From Globodera rostochiensis (taxonomy: Eukaryota > Nematoda > Chromadorea > Rhabditida > Heteroderidae), in contig JAEVLN010000001.1 in the NCBI GenBank assembly GCA_018350325.1, forward strand, positions 2,407,501 to 2,471,500: 64,000 nt of DNA, given 5' to 3'. This document shows positions 27,701 to 40,693 of this stretch, piece after piece. Within the stretch, counting starts at the first letter, position 1. Every line of letters begins with the position of its first letter. The position numbers were made by a program, and so were the translations under genes. Below the pieces are notes generated by a model. It was given only the letters and a program-made list of their open reading frames with translations. It made no database searches and had not been told where the DNA came from.

Positions 27701-30700
27701 AGTGTCACATCCATTAATGACTTTCCCACGTATGATTGGGGCCCCCCCGGGGGCATTCCAAGTATTTAAATGGGCTTAAGCATAGCAATCGCAGTCCCAT
27801 GGGCCAAGCCGCTTTACTCTCCAAAATGCCCCCAACTTTGGCTCCTTCTCACCGTTGTTCCGGACGAATGCTTGGCCAACGCGTCTGTGACACAAAAAAA
27901 AAGGGGGGAACGTGTTGAAAAAGATGCTTCAAACACATCGCCAAAAACAAACAGACCATGCTGCGGCTGATCCGCCCAATGTCGCCCAGAAGCCAAGAGA
28001 TCTAATTTGTAAGAGTTTTTGAAAATATTATTCAATCAAATTTTTTGGATGTTCAAATCGGCCAAATGCTTTCTGATCACTGCACCGATCACACTTAAAC
28101 TCTGAAAGCGCCATCAACTATTCGCTGATCGCGACCAGAACACGAAGATAATGTGTTCTTATTAAGATCTGATCACTTGATCACGGCTGATCGATCACAC
28201 TTAAACTCTGAAAGCGCCATCAACTATTCGCTGATCGTGATCAGAACACGAAGATAATGAATGCTTTATTAAGATCTGATCACTGCTGATCAGAGCATCG
28301 TTTGACCTTGTCCGTCCAGAAATTGTTGCCGTTCAGGTGGGAAAAGCGATTCACGGTGCTGGGTCGGGCGCAGACGAGCCGCTGCGTGCTGTAATGTCTC
28401 AGGGTGAACTCCGGCAAATGGTTGCGATCTTTCTTGAGATGGGACGACCGGCGGTTCTGCAATTGGAACATTTAAAAATGATGCCAATAATATTTTTTAC
28501 ACATTTTGTGCCAATAATTCGATGCTTTTTGACTGAGACAGACATTTTTTGATGCTCGGAATCCGGGGGTCCAGGGCATGATTGCTCCGGGTTACCCGAA
28601 ACCCGAGAGACGAAACCCGGCCTTTTTCTTGACCCAGTGCACCCGGGGGTCCAGGGATGGGCAAACCCCGGTTTTCCGTTTGTTTGTTGGCCATTTTTCC
28701 GTGGTTTTAAATGGATTTCTGTCCATTTCTGGATTCAATCCTCTCGACCAAACCCAAAAATGGCAAATGATGTCCGGATGAAATAAATAAAATTTCTTAC
28801 GGGTGGAAGGTACGCCGACGATGTGCTGACGATTCGCTGATGGCCGCCCGCCAGTCCCCAATATCTTTGTCTGAAGGTTGGGGGGGGGGTATTTGAAGGG
28901 GTTCAGCAACGGAACGGCTTTTCATTCCCATAAAATCGTTCAATCAATTCGATTCAATTCGATTTGATTATTGGGATTTTTGTTGGCATTTTTTAGAAAT
29001 TTCGCGCAATGCTTACGGGGCCGAGTTGAGCGGGTGGGGGAGGAGGCGCTGGGGGAGGTACGCCCGCTGCTGGTACGGCCCCAACGCGGTCCATGCGCTG
29101 TTCTCGGCCGGCAAATCGATCAGTGACGGGCCGTTGGCACCGGTCAACACGGGCGTGTCCAGAAAGGATGAACGACTCAATGCCCGCGGCAGTCCCCTGG
29201 GGGGAGGGGAGCAAAATTGGACATAAAAATGTTGGAGGAGTAGGACAAAAAAAAATCAGGAAATTAGGGATTTTTTTTTCTGGAACCAAAATTCCGGGCT
29301 CTTGTCGCACTCAGAAGATCCTAGTCTTTGGTCGGGTTACAAATAGAGATTTGATTGATTTGGTCATAAATTGACACAGTGATCAGAGCGCCTGATCAGA
29401 TACATAATTTTAAACGGTTTGCACAGACACCAAAAATGAATGAAAATCTTTGGAAAGCTTAGATTGATCACTTAAGGACAAAATTTTGTATAAAGCTGGA
29501 AAATGTCGGCAAAATGTTCAAAAAGGGAAACAGAAGATGGCTTGATGTGAAACATTTTTTTGCATAAATTTGTGGGCGTCATTCGGTACAGCCATTAATT
29601 GATTGCATCCCCCGGGGGGGGGGGGGGAGGGGCAAAAAAAGGATAAAAAAAAACTAAGTAAAAAGTGATGGAAATGACATTAAATCGATGGGTAAAAAAA
29701 GGGGGGGGGACAATATTTATAGGGGGGGGGGGGGGGGGGGGGGGGGCGAAACGGAATTCTCGTGACATTGCCAGCAATTCGTTCGTTCACCACTCAAATA
29801 CACTCACACAAAGTGAGGAGGAGGAGGAGGAGGAGCATAATCGGCAACAGATGTGTTGAGTGAGTGAATGGTCTTCGGACATTCCTTTTCTCCCCCCGGG
29901 GGGTTGAAGGGGGGGGGGAAGTTGTCGTCCGACCTTCGGGCAAATGAGATTCGGATTGATTTGTACACACACTGAATGTGTGTTCGAGATCCAATCTCGA
30001 CGGACACACAACGGACGACGACGACGCCGCCGGGGTTGGAGGAGGTGGGAAAGACGGCAAAATACGGACTACTTTGGGTAAACCCCTCCGGGGATAAAGG
30101 GAGCATATTGAAGGGGGGGGGGAAGGATATTCAGCAGCACACCCACCACCCACCACATTGCCCCCACCCCAACAAAATCGCCCATTTTGAAGGTGGCGGA
30201 TGCCCCAATTTCGCCGGAGGGGGGGGGGGGAAATGATAGGGTTGATTTGGGGAAAGGAATTGGGCAGCTTATGAAAAAGAATGGAAGGGAGGGGAAAAAG
30301 TGATTAGAACAAAAAGAGGAAACGAAAAAAGAAATGGACAATAAAAGGAAAAGAGAGAGTTTCGATAAGACAACGAAAAATTCGACCTTGTCAAAATTTT
30401 AAAATTGAAAAAATTAAAATTTTGGTTTCCGAATTTGTGGACAAATTTTGGGTCCGGAATTCCGGTTTCCGGACATTTTTTTGGCATCCGGTTACATCCC
30501 TTGGGGGGGGGGGGTGTGCTTAACGGAGGGCGATAAATGCATTGGATGCTTTTGGAGCAATCTTTTTGTTTAGGCTTCAGAATATGCCCCCGCCCTCGCC
30601 CCTCCGGGGCTTTTGGTCCGAAGGCGGGGGGGGGGGGGGGGCCATCTGGCAAAGAAATTGGGACGGACAAAAAACAGTCAAAAAAATGGTCGCGGCGGCT

Positions 30701-32331
30701 ATTTTATTGGAAATAATTTTTTGTTTAAAACGGAAAAAGCACCAAAATTATTTGAAGCTTTGATCTTTATCAGATATTTTTATTTTGGCATTTTTGGAGG
30801 CTTTTGCCTATTTTGATTATGTTTTAGAACATAAATTGGCACATACATAAACCGACTTTTTGAACACCAAAAATTCAGCACACACAAATTGTTCCCCCCG
30901 GACAATTTTTTGTTTGCCAAATATTTTTAAACATTTTTTTTTTGGGTCCATCGATTTTTTTCGACAATTTTTGGGATCACCAAAATTGTTTATAGCCGCC
31001 GTATAAAATAATAAATGGCTCTCTCTCTGGCGGGGGGGGGGGGAATCTTTCATTTTTTGAGGCGAAAACGAAACGATTTTTAAGCAAAATTTGGGGATGA
31101 GAAGAAAAAGAAAAAATGGTCGGACAATGGTTAAAAATGACGACAAAAAAAAGAGAGACAAACTTTTTCAATTGATGCCGAGCCCAAATTTTACGATTTG
31201 ATCGATCAGAGCCCCGTGAACAGAGAGAGAGAGAGACTGTCGCATTTATTAATTTTGAATTTAATCTCTCTGATCACCCACCCACCACTCACTGATCAGG
31301 GAATAGTATATACTAGAGACCGGACTTTTGAGCTTTGAGCGAGATGTCGAGACGAGATTCTCGAAACAATCATTTTTATTCGAGCGCGATCTCGATAGAC
31401 GAGATTTCTCGAGAATCTCGTCTTGAGATCTCGTCTCGTTCCGGTCTCTAGTATAAATATGTATGGATCATTGTGATTTGGGTCAGAAGACATTTGTCTC
31501 ATAAATTATTTTTGTTGTCCGAATATGCGAGTGAATTGAATTGAATTGAATTGAAATGACTCACTTTGGCGTCGGTGGCACAAAAAAATAATGCGGGAGG
31601 GCCGACAAATGACTCATCCGGACACTGTGCACTTTTCTCGGCTGACGACTGTCTCTTAAGGCTCTCTCTGCAAGAAAATTGTTTATTTTGTTGTCGGGGA
31701 GAATTTGTACAAAATTTGATTTGATCGATCGATCGATCACTCTGATCAGAAATTGAATTGCATTCGAACGGTTTGACGGCGTCTGGCTCAAAAAGTGGCA
31801 CAAAAATTTTGGGACTGACTGGGCGCTATCGTTTTATGCCGCCATTGTGAAAGCATTGACAAAATTTAATGGGAGGGAATTGAAAAAAGTGCCAACGGCA
31901 TTTCTGATCAGTGAAATGTTTGCTAAATGGGGCACAAATCCAATTTTAGCCCATGGGATTTGTATGGAGGGCGGGGGCTTCTGTTGTTGGATAATCCGTC
32001 CATTCCCCCCCCCGGGCGTTTCTCATTCATTCCGACAAAAAATGGGCTCTTTTTCTCGAGGCTGGTTGGTCCCCTCCTCTTTGTTCCGATCGGCGGATCG
32101 GCGTTTCCCATTCCCCCAATCGCACGGACGGACGGGGCAAATAATGACGGCGGGAGGGGGGGGGGGCTTCGCCGGCGGGGATTGGATCAGCAAAAATGCG
32201 TCCGCCGTACGGCAAACCTCCCCACCCAACACACCACACACTTTATCCCCCACATACGCCCCCACAAACAATTGTTGTTGGCTGTTGCTGCTGCTGGATA
32301 TGAGTGAGCCGTTGGATGTTTGTTGAAGCAT
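21756..32331 (-). CDS. zyx-1: Zyxin/LPP/Ajuba-family protein, three C-terminal LIM domains
   Basis: Focal-adhesion and muscle dense-body adaptor that can shuttle to the nucleus. C-terminal exons encode three LIM domains: LIM1 from CTKCQQQIGGD..YHVTCFCCDVCQKQL (23260-23372) and FYAVDGKNLCQVDYMNSLEKC; LIM2 with AFHPECFACPICQKSLDGIP and DKENQAYCLECYHE; LIM3 with FSPRCAACLKVIAPSGNETE, YHLDCYKCEDCGLKL and CYPLEAHLFCKNCNLKRLKA. LDGIPFTVD and the LIM3 form are typical of the LPP/zyxin/Ajuba group. Upstream exons encode a long low-complexity region: QAVDELIRDMETKM (about 26010), RAANLQQKSALKQPYSSQL (about 26620), GHWQRRVPKGAAATGGDFAR (about 26850), a Gln/His/Ser-rich exon (about 27230-27470), a basic exon (28300-28440), DKDIGDWRAAISESSAHRRR (28800-28870) and ALSRSSFLDTPVLTG (29013-29196). 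Exon 32258-32331 starts with ATG, ends in phase 2 with GTATGT and fits the 29196 exon, giving a 3 kb first intron. LIM exons are firm; the 5' part is less so. Confidence 0.78.
26415..26499. mobile_element. TAGAG-type palindromic MITE, copy 2 (85 bp)
   Basis: Ends TAGAGCAAGGAC and GTCCTCGCTCTA are inverted repeats with one mismatch. The interior has TCGA/TCTCGA words. The flanking 8-mers are ATCATCAT (26407-26414) and TTCATCAT (26500-26507), 7 of 8 matching. It lies in a zyxin-gene intron. Confidence 0.78.
28086..28284. repeat. Tandem duplication, two units of about 106 and 93 bp
   Basis: Both units (from 28086 and 28192) start CGATCACACTTAAACTCTG and run to ATTAAGATCTGATCACT with few differences. 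They are bordered by TGATCA palindromes, which also separate the units. The array is in a zyxin-gene intron. Confidence 0.88.
29718..29746 (+). repeat. Poly(G) run, about 27 nt
   Basis: One of the longest ordinary G runs in the window, in the first zyxin intron. A further 9-nt G run lies just upstream at 29701-29709. Confidence 0.85.
31314..31450. mobile_element. TAGAG-type palindromic MITE, copy 3 (137 bp)
   Basis: Ends TAGAGACCGG and CCGGTCTCTA are perfect inverted repeats. The interior is nearly all iterated GAGATCTCG/TCTCGA words. Flanking 8-mers are GTATATAC and GTATAAAT (6 of 8). It lies in the first intron of the zyxin gene. Confidence 0.85.
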
Positions 32332-33102
32332 TTGGGAGGGGAGGGGGAAATGTGAAAGCCCGCGATCGGACTGACTTTGTGTCTGATCAGTGAAAAGAGA
32401 GGAAAGTGATCGATCGATACACACCCGAAAAAGGGCAAACCGTAACCCGATCAATGAGGGGGCCAGAAATGTGATCGGAAAAACTCAAAAACTCGGCAAA
32501 TCACGTCGGCACGGACGCCCAAAGCTCGGCAAATGCCCGGTTTTCAGGGCAAAATGGTACGTGTACCCCTTGGGTGGGCAGAGCAAATTGGTTCGATTGA
32601 ATTAATTAATTTGATAATGTTATGGGATTCTTTTTGTAATGGACAAACGATCATTGGCCAATGACAGCCGCTTCTCCCTTCCCCCCCCCCTCTCCTGATC
32701 AACAATTAAAGATTTGTTTTCGATCATTTCCATCGATTATCTCCTAGCCCTGCCCGATCCTCACCCCTCATATAAACGATTTGTTGCCAATTTGGATCAG
32801 TCTTGTGATGAAATAAAGCGGTCAAAAGCGTTAGGTTCATTTCCCCTTTGGGAAATTAGCTATAAATATTTAAGAAATTAAATGGCCAAATTTTTCCGCA
32901 GTCAATTTTGAATTTTGTGTTTTTTTATCTTTTTCTTGGCGAAATGTTATTTGGACTATTTGAAATTTTCAAAAAATCTGTAAAAAGTTTTGCAGTTTTC
33001 AATTTCCGGTTTTGCCTAAGCTTTCAAAACCTCCTCTCGCCCAATTTTGGATTAAAATTAATATAAATTTTAGTTTTCAAAAGCGCCTGGGGGAACAACT
33101 AA
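32332..33102. other. Divergent intergenic region, zyxin / CLN3
   Basis: The two genes are transcribed away from each other, so both promoters lie here. A C run lies at 32680-32690, and several TGATCA/CGATCGATCG words occur at 32380-32420. No gene is seen. Confidence 0.55.
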
Positions 33103-36100
33103 ATGATTGAGGAGGAAAGCGGCGAGGCGGAGGCCGCGTTTGGCGACCATTCACAGCATGGCGCTGCTGGCGATGGTGGCCATTCTGGCAGGCGCCCAAA
33201 CGAACATTTTTATGGCCATTCCGTTGCCTCGGGCCGTCGGGCCTCGGCGCGCGCGGCCGCAACGGGCGGCGCCGGTGCAGGCACAATTCTGGCGCGCAAT
33301 TTGCTCGCTTTTTGGCGAGTTTTTTTTTGTTTTTGTTTTTGTTACGCTTTTTTTGGTGTTTTTCTTCAATTTTTTGAGCCCGTTGAAATTATGAAACGGA
33401 ATAGAGCCCTGGACTGGATCTGGATCCAGACCAGGACTCCTGATCCGAAATCCAGGTATTTCAACGACCCTGGTTTTTTCTAGATAATCCAGATCCAGGT
33501 CATTTCCAAAATCCAGGTCCGGGTTTTTTCAAAATTCCGGGCTCTAAAACGGAAGGCCGTGTTTTGGTGGCCAATGCTTTGTTTGAACTTTCAATTTTTT
33601 TGATATTCTTCAGTTTTTCCAAATTGCTCAGCTGAAGAATTGTTTTTTTTCTTTTTTTTTTTTTAATTGAAAATTTTTAGGCTGTTGGGATTGTGCAACA
33701 ACTTTGGCTACGTTGTGATGCTCAGTGCGGCCAAAGACATTTTGGAACGGTCCACGGCACCCTCAAATGGCACGGACCGATGCATTGTAAGGGAAATGAA
33801 ATGGAATTTAGCCCCCCCCCCCGGCTTCCCATCCAAGTGCCATTGGTTTTGTTAATTTTTTATACTTTTTGGTTCAGAAAAAATGAAAAATGGTGAAGGT
33901 ATGAGAGAAGTTTCTTCATTTTTTTGACCATTTAAATATATTTTTCTTTTGCATTTTTGACATTTTTAGGACCATTTGAACAGCTTGCCGTGCTCCCCAA
34001 TTTCGACGGGCGCTGTCCTCCTTGCCGACATTTTGCCGTCGTTGGCCATCAAATTGGTCGCTCCGTTCACTTTCCACGGCGTCTCGTACAATGCGCGCCA
34101 TTCGCTGGTGCTGATTTGTCAGGTCCATTCATTTATCTAAAATTTAAAAAAAAAAAAACAGTGTTTTTGAACCCCAAAAACAATTTAAAAAAAATTTGTA
34201 CTTTTTAATGCCCTGGACAGTTTAATTGGATAATTTTTTTCAGGCGAGCAGCTTTATCATCGTCGCATATTCCGAGTCTTTCTCCGTCGGATTACTCGGT
34301 ATTTTGTACAAAAAAAAAAGTGGCGAATTTTATTTAATTTTTTTTTCTTTTAGGTGTCATTTTTGCCAGTTTTGGTGCCGGGCTCGGCGAAGTCACTTAT
34401 TTGTCACTTTCGGCTCACTTTCACGGGTTTGATGGGCTCCAATTTCATCAATCTTTTTATTTTATTTTTAATTTTATCAAGACGTATAAGCAAAAAAGTT
34501 GGGTCAAAATGCGTTGGGAAACTTTTGAAAATGAAATGATTAAATTGGCAAAAATGGGTTTTAATTTTTTTGGAATTTCGAACAATGAAACTGAAAACTT
34601 TCTGTTGTCTGTTCAATGAAGTGAACTCTTTCAACATTAAAATTTGCATATTTTTTTTTGTTTTCCATTTTCAGTGACGTCATCTCCAGTTGGTCCTCCG
34701 GCACCGGCGGGGCCGGCATTTTTGGCGCGTTGGTATTTGCCGTGCTCACCGACCGTCGTCTGATGGCACTGCAGCCGAAGAACGCGTTGCTGTGCATGTT
34801 GTTGGTGCCGCTGCTGTTGCTGTGGACGTTTTGGCGCCTCCTCCACTCGCCGTCCAGCGTGCACAACCGGCAAATTATTTTAAGACATTTAATACAAAAA
34901 AAATATATGTTAAAAAAACGCCAATTTCTGTAATTTTGATGTATTTTTGGACCTTTTCTAATAAATTGGGCAAAAAAAGTGTTCTAAATTTGCTGGTTCT
35001 CCGCTTATTGTGACTAAAATAAGCCAAAAATTTCTTCGTTAGACTTTGATAAATTTGAAAATTGTTGTTCCTTTGCTTTACATTTTTTTTTTCTGACAGT
35101 TCATTTGCCCTCTTTTTTTAGGTCGCCCATACTGTTCAACACCACAACCAGCAGCAGCATCATCGAAAGTGCCAATGTTGGCCATTCCGTGCCGGTGCCG
35201 TCCGCCGTGCCCTCCTCCTCCTCCTCCAGTGACAATGATGCCACTCCGTTGATCAGCAACGACTACAGCATCAACAACAACAGCAGCAGCAACAGACCTC
35301 CTTCCGCTTTTGCTGCATTGTTGCGCAAAATGTTTTGTTCTGGACGGACAGCACGCGCAATCCGAGTCAGTCAGTTCGGGATTTTCTCGAGTTAGGCATA
35401 GGAAAATGTGCCCAGAATTCGAATTCCACGGTCCCCTCAAAAGTCTTTTGTGGATGAAATTTTCAATTTTTATGTTAAGAAAATTGCTTTTTTCCATTTA
35501 AAATATCTTAGAAAGAACAAAAAAAAATGTTGTTGTGTTCAGCCGCTGCTCAAGTACATGGTGCCGCTGTCCGTCGTGTACTTCTCCGAGTACTTCATCA
35601 ACCAGGGCCTGCTGGAGCTGTTGATGTTCGACTGTGCCCATTCGTTTGCGTTGTCGCCGGCCAGCCAATATCGGTGGTTTCAAGTGCTTTACCAGGTGAA
35701 TAAAAGGCGGGGGGATTTGATTTGAATTGGTCATGAGCACATGGCCGACTTGTTCCGTCCGAATTCGAGGGGACGCGCATCACAATCAGACCTAGAGAGC
35801 CCGAACTTGGGGGACCGAACCGAAATTTGAAGGGGGAATATTGAATTTGAGAGGAAAATTGTGACCAATTTCGTACAATTTTTATTTTTACATAAGAATT
35901 TCTGAAAATTTCACAGAAATATCAAAAAATCCAGTCCTATTTTAAAACGGCAACCCGAACATTGAATCACAGATCACAAATGAGTGCATTTATTCTGAAC
36001 GAGTTGCAGGTCGGCGTGTTCATCAGCCGCTCCTCCGTCAAGTTGTTCCCCGTGCGGACTCCGTTCATCCCGGTGTTGGCACTTTTGCAAGTGCTCAACG

Positions 36101-36629
36101 CCCTCTTCCTCTTCGAGGAGTCGTTGGCACTGCACATCCCGCACATTCTGCCGCTGATGGCCTTGCTCTTCTACGAGGGACTGCTCGGCGGGCTCGCCTA
36201 CGTCAACACATTTGCCGCCATTCATCGCAATGTGAGGCGAAGGGGGGGGGGGAGGAATAAATTTAAAAAAAAAACATCGATGTTTTGTGCTTCTCATGGT
36301 AGTGGAATTCGAAGATGTCCGGTTCAGAACCCCGAACCGGAATTCTGACGATAATTATCCGAGAAATTAATTTGTGGTTGTTTTTGTAGGTGTTGCGCCT
36401 GCAAGTTCGTCTCCAATTTGTGGAGCTACTACTAGCTTAATTAAGATTAAATTTTCAAATTTACGTGACCTGTGAGAGGGTTCAGTTCATGACAACTTTC
36501 AGGTCTCCAAGCCCAACCGCGAATTTGCCATGGCATTTGTGGCGTTGTCCGACTCGGTGGGCATTGTTCTGGCCGGCTTCAGCGCCATCTACGCGCACAA
36601 CTTCATCTGCGCACATCGACGACAATGAA
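33103..36629 (+). CDS. cln-3: CLN3 / battenin, lysosomal multi-pass membrane protein
   Basis: Orthologue of the Batten-disease protein, a lysosomal/endosomal transporter-like protein related to the major facilitator fold. Recognised blocks in order: ARNLLAFW joined to [98 protein letters not shown]; a Ser/Asn-rich loop; [20 protein letters not shown] and [30 protein letters not shown]; and [16 protein letters not shown], followed by [20 protein letters not shown]. These match the human protein nearly throughout. The first intron (33315-33680) has a GC donor and AG acceptor: only GC at 33315 gives the frame TG+G for Trp. That intron also carries a TAGAG MITE. The C terminus ends NFICAHRRQ, without the CaaX-like box of the human protein. 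The N-terminal start at 33103 opens with acidic residues as expected. Confidence 0.93.
33402..33546. mobile_element. TAGAG-type palindromic MITE, copy 4 (145 bp)
   Basis: The element begins TAGAGCCCTGG and ends CCGGGCTCTA, and is flanked by a perfect 8-bp direct repeat AAACGGAA (33394-33401 and 33547-33554). The interior is self-complementary but built of CCAGGT/GGATCTGG words instead of TCTCGA. It lies in CLN3 intron 1. Confidence 0.88.
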
Positions 36630-38385
36630 CAGAGAATTCGGGGCGTTTTTTATTTAAGGGCAATTTAATTTATTTTTTGATTTTTTCCACCATTTTTGCC
36701 TCATTTGTTGCCTTTACTTCTCCGCCTTCATGTTGCTGTGCTGTTCATGACCGCTTTTGTACATATTTATATTTTTTGAACAGATAAATAAACGAATTAT
36801 TTGCGTTCATTTGTTTTATGTTTTATGTGTCGCCCTTTTTTTGGTGGTCCGGATGAGCGCAATAAGAAGGTGCATAATATCGCGTTTTGCTGAAACCGGG
36901 AGGATTTTATGCACTCCTTGTTGCGGTCAACCAGAACCCTCCGGACCAACAAATTAAATTTTGTTGAAGTTGTACGAACTGTACTGGATTAGGACATTTG
37001 TTTAACTTTTTGGGAAAGGCCGGAGACCAATGTGAGAAAAAATTTGAGGAATCGCTGACAAATGTAATTGGGTGAGGGGGCCTAGCATAACTGGAGTTGA
37101 CCAAAAACCACCCAATTTAATGCATTTTTAAGGGATGTTCTGGACGCAAAATCCCGCGCTCGGCTTTTTCGGAAAATCCCGGATTTTCAAGCAGTAAAAA
37201 TACCTCTCCAAATAATCCCAATTTTTTCACCCAGAATCCCGGTTTTGGTCAACAGCTATGTGGTTTGGGGGGCGGGTCCAGACCTTTCTGAACCGGGGGG
37301 TTTTTCGGTTCCGGATAACCGAAAAATAATTGCCAAGAACGGTCAACCAACCCCCCAGCTTGAGAGGCACGGCGATGTTCGGAGGGGATTGGTGATTGCA
37401 AAATTTATACGCAAAACCATCCCCTGAGGGGCAAAGGGAGTTGGGGGGGGGGGGGTAATTAATCGAGAGGCTAAATGAAAATGTGTGCCTTCTGTGCTTT
37501 AGGGGAAGGGGCGGTTGCTTGAGTTTTGTGTGATAGGGGGACCCTCCGAAATTGATGGAAGTGTTTGTGTTGAGGAACCGCCTCCATCCCGTCCCCCTCC
37601 CCCTCCCCCCGTTCTGTTGCTCATGGCAGTGGGACTGACTGACGGACGGACGCGGTCGGAGAGATAAGTGTCACCACACAATTCCATTCGTCCTGCCCCC
37701 CGTCCAAATGAGGGTTTTGGTGGAGGTGCTGCACATTCATTTTGTGGCGATTTGACCGACAACCCAACCTCACACAAACCCCCCCCCCACCCCACCCCGT
37801 CGAGGAGGAGACGGACGGACATGGCGCGGTGGTGATCGTCCCCACCCCCCCCCCCCCGCTGATGATGATGATGGTCTGGTCTGTGCTTGATGTTCTCGTC
37901 CGATTATTATTATTTGCTGAAAAACGGGGGGACGGGGGGCGAACAGCGAGCGGAGAAAGGCACATTCATTCGTTCCTCAAACATTCGGAGTTTTGGGGGT
38001 AAAAAGAGAGATAAAGAAAGAAAGTCTGTCCTTATTTATTACTGACGGACATTTTCCTTATCAGCAGCAGAAAGCAGAAAACGACGCTTCCAATCCAATC
38101 CATTCCGATGATTTTGGGAAGAAAATGGGGAGAGAGAGAGCATCGGCCATCCATCCCCGCCAATCAGTTCAATAAAAAATATTTGTAATTGTACCATAAG
38201 AATATGTGCAAAAAAAAAAAAAGTTGGTATTTTACGAATTATTTTTTGTTGTTTGTTGTTGCAATATTGTCAACCAATTTTTTCCAAAAAATTTAATTTA
38301 AAACTTATGTCGGGGGACAATGTGATGGCAGGCGCTATCAACAACAACCAAAAAAATAATTAATATATTTGCTTCTTGCATTTGT
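36630..38385. other. Convergent intergenic region, CLN3 / ClpP
   Basis: About 1.75 kb without a supported gene. Contents: an AATAAA for CLN3 at about 36785, G/C runs near 37443, 37600 and 37845, and degenerate CCCGG-rich repeat-like DNA at 37140-37250. Open frames here are products of poly(G)/poly(C). Confidence 0.6.
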
Positions 38386-40408
38386 CTAAGCGTCTGGGAC
38401 GGAGCCCGAATGTGTTTCAACCCGGTCGACCAGTCCGAACTCCTTGGCCTCCAGTGCACTCATGAAACGATCCCTGGGCAGAAAATGAAAATTCATTGAA
38501 TCGGAACAACATTTTTTTGGGGTAAAACATCTTACGGAACCCAATGTATTCACCCATTTATTCATAAAATCAACCATTTTTTTTTTGGAATCATTCTTAA
38601 ATGGACGAATCCGTCGAGAAAAAGTCGGGGAAATCCCCGTTTTTGGATGGAAGCGCTGTACTAGTACGTCTCGCCCACCTGTCCAACGCCTGGTCAATGG
38701 TCTGCACGGTTTGTCCGGTGTGCATGGAATAGATTTCGTTGATGCGCCTTCGCAGCCGGTTGATCTCCTCCGCTCGGATCAAAATGTCCGCCGCTGTGCC
38801 GTGGGCGCCGCCGGACGGTTGATGGACCATAATGCGAGCGTTGGGCTGTGAACGAAAAACATTTTAACAATTGAAAAAAGCATTCAATCAGAACAATAAA
38901 ATGGAAAATGAATGTGTGGGTCACGCTTTTTTTTTGTTGAAGAAAATAAAGCAACAGAGAGTAATAATTTTCATGTCTGATCGGAAATCTCTACAAAAAT
39001 ATTTTTCTCCAATTTCCAACACAAAGCAAAAAAAAAGAAATCAAAGTTGCTGGATGTTTCGTTATTTCACCAATTTTTTTTTCTTGAAGAAAAAATCGTT
39101 CAAAAAATAAACTTTTTGGAAAGGGTAACACAAATGTTGGTGGTGTTCGGCAGATCGTATTTAAAGTCGATGTTTCAAATCAAAAAAAAATTTATGCAAT
39201 GTTTTTTTTTTGTAAAAAACCAACAAAACAAAAAAAATTATACCAGGGAAACGCGCATGTTTTTAGTACCAGCTGTCAACAACAGACTGCCCATCGAACT
39301 TGCTTGGCCTATGCCTAAAATAAATAAAAAATTTTCAACAAAAATTTATTTGCCGATATGTTTTTTTGCCCCCAAAAATGCGCGTACACCAGGTGGCGAC
39401 AGGGGCCGAAATGTGTTGCATTGTGTCGTAAATGCCGAGGCCGGCCGTCACACTGCCGCCTTAATCCAAACAAATTTAGAAAAAAACGTAAATAACGGCG
39501 TTTTTTGTTTTGCATTGTATAAAAAAGGCCGAACGGTGAGAACTTGCCTGGACAATTGATGTACCTGAAAATTGGAGACATTTGCAAATGTTCCGGCAAA
39601 AGTTTGATTTGTCCCAGCCTCGTTTTTAAATTTTTACTTTTTTGAAGGTCAAGAAAAGCGCGTTTCTTTGATTACCGAAGGCGCAAAATCTAAAAAAAAA
39701 AAACAAAAATTCTAACAAAGCGTTTTCAAATTTAAAAATGCACCCCTAAAAATCAACATTTTTTGGAAAAATTCCTTTAGAAAAATGCAATAACACACAC
39801 TCTTCAGGACTAGCCCACATTAAACAGTTAAGCATTTTGTCAAAACCAACCCGAAGAAGGGGGGGGGGGAAGGTCGATTCGGATTCTGCGCCTCAGAAAA
39901 AAATTTAAAAAAAAAAAGGAGAGGAAAATAGCAAACTATCATTCCCAAAAGTTTCTGTCTGAACGCTCACATGTTGATCGGTGTTTTGCCACTTTCGCTT
40001 TGCAAAAAAAGCAGTTGGGCGATCACAGCCGCCGCAAAATAGTCGTCAATCTGAGCTTTTTGCAAATAAAATTCCTTTTTTTTTTTTCTATTTTTGCAAG
40101 ATTTTTCTAAAAAATTGGCGCGCGCTTCGACCCCTTAAAGTTAGGGACGACTTGCCGGATTCATGACGCAGACAATCCGGTCCTTAAGCAGCCTCGAATA
40201 AATGTCGTAAACGCGTTCTGAACGAGTTCACTGATTTGTCACATTAAAGAAACACAGAAGCACCTGTCTTCCCGTCATTGTCCACCACTGAATTTGTAAT
40301 TTTAATTTTTTTTTGTTTCAATTTTGAATTTAACTCACCAAACGGAATGCCTACTCGAGCAGTGGTCGAGCGAGAAAAGGTGCGCGCAATCGTTAAAATT
40401 GTATTCAT
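38386..40408 (-). CDS. clpp-1: Mitochondrial ATP-dependent Clp protease proteolytic subunit
   Basis: Serine peptidase that forms the 14-mer chamber of ClpXP in the mitochondrial matrix. Exons in order: [20 protein letters not shown] (arginine-rich presequence) and [52 protein letters not shown] to [42 protein letters not shown] to [25 protein letters not shown] to [25 protein letters not shown] and stop. The catalytic Ser is in QASSMGS and the catalytic His in MVHQPSGG. At least two introns have GC donors: CCG|GCAAGT after VMNP (40155) and CCAG|GCAAGT after YINCPG. A trans-splice-like TTTTTCAG lies just upstream of the start. The C-terminal extension of the mammalian protein is missing. Confidence 0.93.
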
Positions 40409-40693
40409 CGGGCTAAATTTATCCTGAAAAATCAAAGAAATGCTACATTAGAAAACAGTTTTTTCTTCAAAAAATCTCTTAAAAAATTCTCATCCGATCG
40501 ATTGATCGTTGATCTTCGTATGACATTGGAAAACGCAGAAGAATTAATTCGTTGAAATAATCAAATAAACAGAGAGAGATGAACGAACGAACGAATGCCC
40601 CGGTGATTATTACATATTTATACAATTTTTTATCGATCAAACAAAATTTTTAGTTCGCTAATATTATATTTTTTTAGATTTTAGTGCCAAGAA

